Shown here: piece after piece, positions 59,136-64,000 of the stretch
How the letters are laid out: each line of letters starts with the position of its first letter
Position numbering within the stretch: the stretch's first letter is position 1
Origin: Microbacterium oleivorans
GTDB lineage: Bacteria > Actinomycetota > Actinomycetes > Actinomycetales > Microbacteriaceae
Assembly: GCF_001644225.1 (NCBI RefSeq)
Contig: NZ_LSTV01000001.1
Coordinates: 806,001-870,000, forward strand
Length of the DNA stretch: 64,000 bases
Direction: 5' to 3'
Translations under genes and position numbers: made by a program
Notes under the pieces: model-generated
The model's input: only the letters and a program-made list of their open reading frames with translations
Database searches by the model: none
What the model was told of the DNA's origin: nothing

Positions 59136-60008
59136 ATGGCGGAGAGCTCCTGGTCCCTCGGTCGCGCGCTGCGCGGCATGTTCGTCAAGCCGACGATCGA
59201 TGAGAACACGTGGGAGGACCTCGAGACCGCGTTGCTCACCGCCGACTTCGGGCCCGACATCACCGAACGCATCGTCGACGAGCTCCGCGAGAAGGTCGAG
59301 CGGTACCGCACGACGGATCCCAAGGACCTCCAACGGATGCTGCGCGAGACGCTCGAGGAGCACTTCGCGAAGTTCGACACGACTCTCCGGCTGACGGAGC
59401 GCCCCGCGGTGGTGCTCGTGGTCGGGGTCAACGGGGTCGGCAAGACGACGACGATCGGGAAGTTCGCGAGCTACCTCAAGCGGTTCGGGCGGACGGTGGT
59501 GGTGGGCGCGGCCGACACCTTCCGCGCGGCCGCGGTGGATCAGCTCGCGACATGGGCCGAGCGCGGGGGAGCCGCCATCGTCCGCCCGCAGCACGAGGGG
59601 CAGGACCCGGCATCCGTCGCCTTCCAGACGATCGAGCACGCGATCCGCACCGGGACCGAGATCGTTCTCGTGGACACGGCCGGCCGCCTGCACACCAAGG
59701 GCGGTCTCATGGACGAGTTGACCAAGATCCGCCGGGTCATCGAGAAGCAGGCGCCCATCAGTGAGGTCCTCCTCGTGCTCGATGCCACCACCGGCCAGAA
59801 CGGCGTCATGCAGGCCGAGGCGTTCCTCGAGCACGCCGGCGTGACGGGGCTCGTCCTGACGAAGCTCGACGGCTCGGCCCGCGGCGGGTTCGTGCTCGCG
59901 GTCCAGGAGCGCACCGGCATCCCGGTCAAGCTCCTCGGTCAGGGTGAGGGGATCGGCGATCTGACCGGTTTCACGCCCCACGTCTTCGCATCCGCCCTCG
60001 TCGATTGA
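59136..60008 (+). CDS. ftsY: Signal recognition particle receptor FtsY
   Basis: A 290-residue SRP GTPase that docks ribosome-SRP complexes at the membrane. NG-domain motifs: VVGVNGVGKTTTIGKF (G1), DTFRAAAVDQL, DTAGRLHTKGGLMDEL (G3), and LTKLDGSARGG (G4). The long acidic N-terminal A domain of E. coli FtsY is absent, as in many actinobacteria; membrane contact may use the short N-terminal helix. Its partner ffh begins at 63323. Confidence 0.95.
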   Translation: MAESSWSLGRALRGMFVKPTIDENTWEDLETALLTADFGPDITERIVDELREKVERYRTTDPKDLQRMLRETLEEHFAKFDTTLRLTERPAVVLVVGVNGVGKTTTIGKFASYLKRFGRTVVVGAADTFRAAAVDQLATWAERGGAAIVRPQHEGQDPASVAFQTIEHAIRTGTEIVLVDTAGRLHTKGGLMDELTKIRRVIEKQAPISEVLLVLDATTGQNGVMQAEAFLEHAGVTGLVLTKLDGSARGGFVLAVQERTGIPVKLLGQGEGIGDLTGFTPHVFASALVD

Positions 60009-60052
60009 CCCAGGCGGTCGCGCGCGACCGTCAAGGCTGGTTTCATTGATGC

Positions 60053-60553
60053 ATGGCGATCGAGCACGACTACTTCGGACTTCTCGAGTCCGGACCCGAC
60101 GGGTCGATCTTCTGGTCGGAGGTCGTGGACTTCGGTGATCAGCGGGTGACCGTCGACCTCACCGCGCCCGACCAGGACGACGTCTCCATCGATGCCCTCG
60201 ACGTCGCGGCCGCCATGATCGCGGCGTTGGAGACCATCGATCTGCGTGCCCGGAACGCGATGGTCTCCGAGCTGGACGATCGCACGAGCGAGGTCACGGA
60301 GTTCATCCTCCAGCAGCAGGAGATGCTCGGCGAGGACATCGAGGACCTGCTCGTCGACGTGTCGGGTGACACCCATATGGATGTCATCCGCTCCCTGCAG
60401 CTGATGAGCATGACGATCCTCGCCGACGAGCACGGGGGCAAGGACCCTTTCGCGGTGCTGGAGTACGCCCTCGACCCTGACTCGACCGACGACGTTCTCC
60501 TGGTCAACCTCGACGTCTCGGGGGCCGTCCAGTCGGTGACCAGCGCCGACTGA
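60053..60553 (+). CDS. Conserved hypothetical protein (DUF2004-like)
   Basis: A 166-residue acidic cytoplasmic protein starting MAIEHDYFGLLESGPDGSIF, with mixed alpha/beta pattern and no membrane segment. The N-terminus resembles DUF2004 proteins to my recollection; no catalytic residues are evident. ATG at 60053 is the first possible start after ftsY. Function unknown. Confidence 0.68.
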   Translation: MAIEHDYFGLLESGPDGSIFWSEVVDFGDQRVTVDLTAPDQDDVSIDALDVAAAMIAALETIDLRARNAMVSELDDRTSEVTEFILQQQEMLGEDIEDLLVDVSGDTHMDVIRSLQLMSMTILADEHGGKDPFAVLEYALDPDSTDDVLLVNLDVSGAVQSVTSAD

Positions 60554-60574
60554 ACGGTCTGCGTCACCGGGCGG

Positions 60575-60913
60575 TCAGCCGCGCGACGCGTGCGCCCAGT
60601 CGATCGCGTCCCGCAGGGTAGCGAGGTCCCGGTACCAGGTCTTCACCTCGGTGCGGCATCGCACCCGCTCGACGCGGGTGTCGTATTCACTGCACTCGGC
60701 GAGTGCTTCGGAGTCGGTCGGGGGGTACTCGGCGGATCCGTCGTAGTACCCGATCTCGAACCCGTTCGCGGCGTCACCGGTCACGGACACCACGGTGTCA
60801 GGCGCGGGCTCGGGCACATCGTGCGTGGTCGGCGCGGAGGCCGTGTGGGGGAGCAGGGCGGCGAGCGCCATGGCCGCGCCGAGAGCGGTCGCGAGCGGAA
60901 GTGAAGTACGCAT
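60575..60913 (-). CDS. Small secreted hypothetical protein
   Basis: A 112-residue exported protein with signal peptide MRTSLPLATALGAAMALAAL and likely cleavage after TASA. The mature part is acidic with two Cys (AECSEY, RVRCRT) that may form a disulfide. ATG at 60913 has GAAGGAG at good spacing. A CCAGGT/ACCTGG repeat at about 60991-61026 lies between it and lipA and may end the lipBA transcript. No family recognised. Confidence 0.7.
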   Translation of the reverse strand: MRTSLPLATALGAAMALAALLPHTASAPTTHDVPEPAPDTVVSVTGDAANGFEIGYYDGSAEYPPTDSEALAECSEYDTRVERVRCRTEVKTWYRDLATLRDAIDWAHASRG

Positions 60914-61036
60914 GTGTCTCCTTCGGTGAGGCCGGTGCATCCGGCATCCCGAAGGTAGGAAGCGTCGCGCCGCGCGCGATCCCGTCCGTGCCAGGTGGGG
61001 GAGGGATGCGGCCGCGCCCGACCTGGGGAGGAGGCG

Positions 61037-62035
61037 TCAGACCGCCTGGGCGAATCCCTCGGCGTCGGCCTCGTCGGCGAGGTGCGCCAGCGCCGCCGGG
61101 ATCTCGCGACCCTTCGACCGCATCGAGCGCGCCCAGAGCCGCCCGGCGCGGTACGACGAGCGCACGAGCGGTCCGGCCAGGACCCCGAGGAACCCGATGG
61201 ACTCGGCGAGCTCGCGCAGTTCGACGAACTCCTGCGGCGTGACCCACCGCGCCACGGGAAGGTGACGCGGCGTGGGGCGGAGGTACTGCGTGAGGGTGAT
61301 GATGTCGGTACCGGCGGAATGCAGGTCGCGCAGTGCGTCCTCCACCTCGTCGCGTTCCTCGCCCATCCCGAGGATCAGATTCGACTTCGTGATGAGTCCG
61401 GCGTCCCGCGCGCGGGTGAGGACGCCGAGCGACCTCTCGTACCGGAACGCCGGTCGGATCCGCTTGAAGATGCGGGGAACGGTCTCGACGTTGTGCGCGA
61501 AGACCTCGGGGCGCGACGCGAACACGACGTCCAGGAGCTCAGGGTCCCCGTTGAAGTCCGTGGCGAGGAGCTCCACACCCGTACCGGGGTTGTCGGCGTG
61601 GATGCGGCGGACGGTCTCCGCATTGAGCCATGCGCCGCCGTCGGGCAGGTCGTCCCGCGCGACGCAGGTCACGGTCGCATACCTCAGGCGCATGCGGGTG
61701 ACGCTCTCGGCGACACGGCGCGGCTCGTCGGTGTCGTAGTCGGCCGGCTTGCCCGTGTCGATCTGGCAGAAGTCGCACCGCCTCGTGCACTGCGAGCCGC
61801 CGATGAGGAACGTGGCCTCGCGGTCCTCCCAGCACTCGAAGATGTTGGGGCAGCCGGCCTCCTGACAGACGGTGTGCAGTCCCTCGTCCTTCACGAGTCC
61901 CTGCAGCTCCCGGTACTCGGGGCCCATCTTCGCCTTCGTGCGGATCCATTCCGGCTTGCGCTCGATCGGGGTCTCGGCGTTGCGGACCTCGAGCCGGAGC
62001 ATCCGGCGGCCTTCGGGTGCGGTGTTCGCGCTCAT
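61037..62035 (-). CDS. lipA: Lipoyl synthase
   Basis: A 332-residue radical SAM enzyme inserting two sulfurs into protein-bound octanoyl groups. The auxiliary cluster cysteines lie in [12 protein letters not shown], the radical SAM cluster is CTRRCDFCQ (CxxxCxxC), and the C-terminal RSSYRAG serine ligand motif is present. It overlaps lipB by four bases (ATGA), so octanoyl transfer and sulfur insertion are co-expressed. Confidence 0.96.
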   Translation of the reverse strand: MSANTAPEGRRMLRLEVRNAETPIERKPEWIRTKAKMGPEYRELQGLVKDEGLHTVCQEAGCPNIFECWEDREATFLIGGSQCTRRCDFCQIDTGKPADYDTDEPRRVAESVTRMRLRYATVTCVARDDLPDGGAWLNAETVRRIHADNPGTGVELLATDFNGDPELLDVVFASRPEVFAHNVETVPRIFKRIRPAFRYERSLGVLTRARDAGLITKSNLILGMGEERDEVEDALRDLHSAGTDIITLTQYLRPTPRHLPVARWVTPQEFVELRELAESIGFLGVLAGPLVRSSYRAGRLWARSMRSKGREIPAALAHLADEADAEGFAQAV

Positions 62036-62673
62036 GCGGCGACCTCGGCTCCGTGCTCACGCGTGAACGCCGCGACGACGGCGGGGAGGACGTCGACGGG
62101 GGAGATGTCCCGACCGGTGACCTGGCTGAGGGTCGTCACCCCGGCATCCGTGATCCCGCAGGGGATGATGCTGCGGAACGGTTCGAGAGAGTTGTCGCAG
62201 TTCAGCGCGAAGCCGTGCATCGTCACTCCGCGCTGCACCCGTACCCCGATCGCCGCCACCTTCTCGAGCGACCCCGCTCGTTCGACCCAGACGCCGCTGC
62301 GTCCGTCGACGCGCTCACCCACGACGCCGACGGTCCGGATCACCTCGATGAGCAGGTCCTCCAAGCGGCGGACGTGCGCGACGACGTCGACGGGTTCGGG
62401 AAGTCGGACGAGCGGGTAGCCCACGAGTTGCCCGGGACCGTGCCAGGTGATCTTGCCGCCGCGGTCGACGTCCACGACGGGCGTTCCGTCGACCGGCCGC
62501 TCGTGCCGTGCCGTACGCGCGCCCGCCGTGTAGACGGCTTCGTGTTCGAGGAGGAGGAGCGTGTCTGTGCGGGTGCCCGCCACGATGTCGGCGTGCAGGG
62601 TGCGCTGGAGGTCCCAGCCCTGCCGATACGGGACGAGGTGGGGGGCCATCCCTACGGTGCGGATCTCGATCAC
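62032..62673 (-). CDS. lipB: Octanoyl-[ACP]:protein N-octanoyltransferase
   Basis: A 213-residue acyltransferase moving octanoate from acyl-carrier protein to lipoyl domains. [31 protein letters not shown], the catalytic Lys in [10 protein letters not shown] and Cys in SIIPCGI are conserved. GTG at 62673 has AGGAGA eight bases upstream. It is divergent from a TetR regulator. Confidence 0.95.
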   Translation of the reverse strand: MIEIRTVGMAPHLVPYRQGWDLQRTLHADIVAGTRTDTLLLLEHEAVYTAGARTARHERPVDGTPVVDVDRGGKITWHGPGQLVGYPLVRLPEPVDVVAHVRRLEDLLIEVIRTVGVVGERVDGRSGVWVERAGSLEKVAAIGVRVQRGVTMHGFALNCDNSLEPFRSIIPCGITDAGVTTLSQVTGRDISPVDVLPAVVAAFTREHGAEVAA

Positions 62674-62688
62674 GAGGCCATCTCCTGT

Positions 62689-62709
62689 TTGTTGGACTGC
62701 GTGCAACAA
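62689..62709. promoter_or_regulatory. Putative TetR operator between lipB and the TetR gene
   Basis: TTGTTG-N9-CAACAA, perfect 6-bp arms, in the divergent promoter region just upstream of the -10 box at 62720. Binding by the neighbouring regulator is inferred. Confidence 0.45.
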
Positions 62710-62719
62710 TACGCGACGA

Positions 62720-62725
62720 TAGGCT
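62720..62725 (+). promoter_or_regulatory. -10 box of leaderless tetR promoter
   Basis: TAGGCT ends 6 bases before the ATG at 62732. Confidence 0.5.
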
Positions 62726-62731
62726 CCTCGC

Positions 62732-63310
62732 ATGACGACCGGCCGACCACGCGCATCCTCTCGGGAGGTGCTCTCCGAGGCGGCGTGCGAGCTCTTCCTC
62801 GAGCGCGGGTACGACGCGACATCGGTCACCGACGTCGCCGTCCGTGCGGGAGTGAGCAGATCCAGCTTCTTCAACTACTTCGAGTCGAAGGAAGCGATCC
62901 TGTGGTCCTCGCTCGACCGTCGGATCGATCGGTTGCGCGCACGGGTGCCGCTGTCCGAACCCGTCGCCGGGCTCATCGAGCTCTGCGACGGCTTCGCGCC
63001 GGACAGCCTCGCCCTCGCGCTCGTCCACGCCGAGGCGATGGGTGTCCAGGACGAGATCGAGCGGGGAGCCGCCGTCCGTCAGGCGCGGATCGCCCGGTCA
63101 CTTTCGGCATCCTGGTCCGCGCTCGGGGCACCACCCGTCGCCGCCGAGATCGCGGGTGCCGCCCACGCTGCGGCCGTCATGATCGCCATCGACGGATGGG
63201 CCCGCTCGGGCGCCGGCAGATCGTCTTTGCCTGACGAACTCGCCCGCGCTCTGGCGGTGGCCGCGGCCACGCTTCCGTCCCTCGCCGGCGCGACGACGGG
63301 TCTCGACTAA
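62732..63310 (+). CDS. TetR-family transcriptional regulator
   Basis: A 192-residue regulator. [23 protein letters not shown], then YFESKEAIL, the TetR/AcrR pattern; the C-terminal ligand domain is unassigned. Leaderless ATG at 62732. An inverted repeat upstream suggests autoregulation, and lipB is the only divergent partner; other targets may lie outside. Its TAA stop forms part of the ffh -10 box. Confidence 0.85.
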   Translation: MTTGRPRASSREVLSEAACELFLERGYDATSVTDVAVRAGVSRSSFFNYFESKEAILWSSLDRRIDRLRARVPLSEPVAGLIELCDGFAPDSLALALVHAEAMGVQDEIERGAAVRQARIARSLSASWSALGAPPVAAEIAGAAHAAAVMIAIDGWARSGAGRSSLPDELARALAVAAATLPSLAGATTGLD

Positions 63311-63313
63311 ACT
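63308..63313 (+). promoter_or_regulatory. -10 box of ffh promoter
   Basis: TAAACT overlaps the TetR stop codon and lies 9 bases before the ffh ATG, giving a leaderless or very short leader transcript. Confidence 0.5.
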
Positions 63314-63322
63314 CGAGCCATC

Positions 63323-64000
63323 ATGGCTACCTTCGGCACGCTCTCCGATCGTCTCACCGAGACCTTCCGCAACCTCCGCACGAAGGGCAAGCTCTCGCCC
63401 GCCGACATCGACGGGACCGTGCGCGAGATCCGTCGCGCCCTCCTCGACGCCGACGTGGCGCTTCAGGTCGTCAAGGACTTCACGGGCAAGGTTCGCGAGC
63501 GCGCCCTCGGCGACGAGGTGAATCGCGCCCTCAACCCGGCGCAGCAGGTCGTCCAGATCGTGAACGAGGAGCTCGTCGCCATCCTGGGCGGCCAGCAGCG
63601 GCGACTGCAGTTCGCGAAGCAGCCCCCCACCGTCATCATGCTCGCCGGCCTGCAGGGCTCCGGTAAGACGACGTTCGCCGGGAAGCTGGCGAAGCAGCTC
63701 GAGAAGGACGGTCACACTCCGCTCCTGGTCGCCTGCGACCTGCAGCGTCCGAACGCCGTCAACCAGCTGACCGTCGTGGCCGAGCGCGCAGGTGCCGCCA
63801 TCTACGCGCCCGAGCCCGGCAACGGGGTCGGCGACCCTGTGAAGGTCGCCCGTGACGGCGTCGAGTACGCGCGCCGCCAGCAGTACGACACCGTCATCAT
63901 CGACACCGCGGGACGCCTGGGCGTGGACGCAGAGCTGATGAAGCAGGCCGCGAACATCCGCAAGGCGACCGATCCCGACGAGGTGCTCTTCGTCATCGAC
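63323..64000 (+). CDS. ffh: Signal recognition particle protein Ffh (partial, cut by window end)
   Basis: The first 226 residues of the SRP GTPase: N domain (DRLTETFRNLRTKGKLSPAD) and G domain with MLAGLQGSGKTTFAGKLA (G1), CDLQRPNAVNQL and DTAGRLGVDAELM (G3). The remaining G domain and the methionine-rich M domain that binds 4.5S RNA and signal peptides lie outside the window. It works with FtsY encoded at 59136. Confidence 0.96.
   Translation, partial: MATFGTLSDRLTETFRNLRTKGKLSPADIDGTVREIRRALLDADVALQVVKDFTGKVRERALGDEVNRALNPAQQVVQIVNEELVAILGGQQRRLQFAKQPPTVIMLAGLQGSGKTTFAGKLAKQLEKDGHTPLLVACDLQRPNAVNQLTVVAERAGAAIYAPEPGNGVGDPVKVARDGVEYARRQQYDTVIIDTAGRLGVDAELMKQAANIRKATDPDEVLFVID

Overview
The window is about 70% GC, gene-dense chromosomal DNA from an actinobacterium. 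Gene content and order (ilvD-ilvB-ilvN-ilvC-serA, leuB-ilvE-gltX-tRNA-Gln, gpsA-ddl-DUF3515-thiL, recG-coaD-DUF177-rpmF-rnc-mutM-smc-ftsY-ffh), GTG/TTG starts, and many genes starting 6-9 bases after a TAnnnT -10 box point to Microbacteriaceae, most likely Microbacterium. This assignment is inference from recognition of the proteins, not from a database search.

Layout. 1-8.6 kb: the edge of a compatible-solute (glycine betaine/choline type) ABC importer, a flavin disulfide-oxidoreductase homologue, an IclR regulator divergent from a CoA-transferase A/B plus thiolase operon, and trehalose synthesis (otsA-otsB). 8.6-24.6 kb: branched-chain amino acid and serine synthesis (ilvD, ilvBNC, serA, leuB, ilvE), interrupted by a TetR/MFS efflux pair and followed by a FAH-family enzyme, an MFS protein, gltX and tRNA-Gln(CTG). 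24.6-29.0 kb is the most accessory part: a lower-GC orphan secreted protein directly after the tRNA, two small ORFs, a DUF262/DUF1524 (GmrSD-type) putative restriction nuclease, and a conserved protein with the residues of an Fe(II)/2-oxoglutarate oxygenase behind a DtxR/IdeR-like box. 29.0-33.2 kb: a fructose PTS operon (DeoR regulator, fruK, fruA, HPr). 33.2-39.6 kb: metallo-beta-lactamase-fold hydrolase, tRNA-Glu(CTC), an ECF sigma factor with a DUF4349 membrane partner, TerC, and a flavin monooxygenase/sulfhydrylase pair. 39.7-53.4 kb: leuCD behind a leader peptide and hairpin, murA, plsC-type acyltransferase, gpsA, ddl, thiL, rsmD, recG, coaD, rpmF, rnc and mutM. 53.4-64 kb: a double-GNAT protein, a small membrane protein and a 36-residue ORF, then smc, an excalibur protein, ftsY, lipoyl synthesis (lipA/lipB), a TetR regulator and the 5' part of ffh.

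How it fits together. Most of the window is housekeeping: ilvD-B-N-C, leuB, leuCD and ilvE provide valine, isoleucine and leucine synthesis (leuA is not here); fruK, fruA and HPr import and phosphorylate fructose (enzyme I is not here); ftsY and ffh supply the SRP pathway; the rpmF/rnc/mutM/smc block is a conserved growth and genome-maintenance cluster.

The most notable non-housekeeping signals are: a 15-codon leader peptide with adjacent Leu-Leu-Ile codons and a perfect 11-bp hairpin before leuCD; a perfect 18-bp inverted repeat inside the start of the RNase III gene; a 36-codon ORF with a near-consensus promoter and Shine-Dalgarno sequence beside smc; the probable iron-regulated oxygenase; the orphan GmrSD-like nuclease; and an abrupt codon-usage change inside ilvD. 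No CRISPR array, insertion sequence, prophage or rRNA gene was seen. No gene-free stretch exceeds 300 bases.
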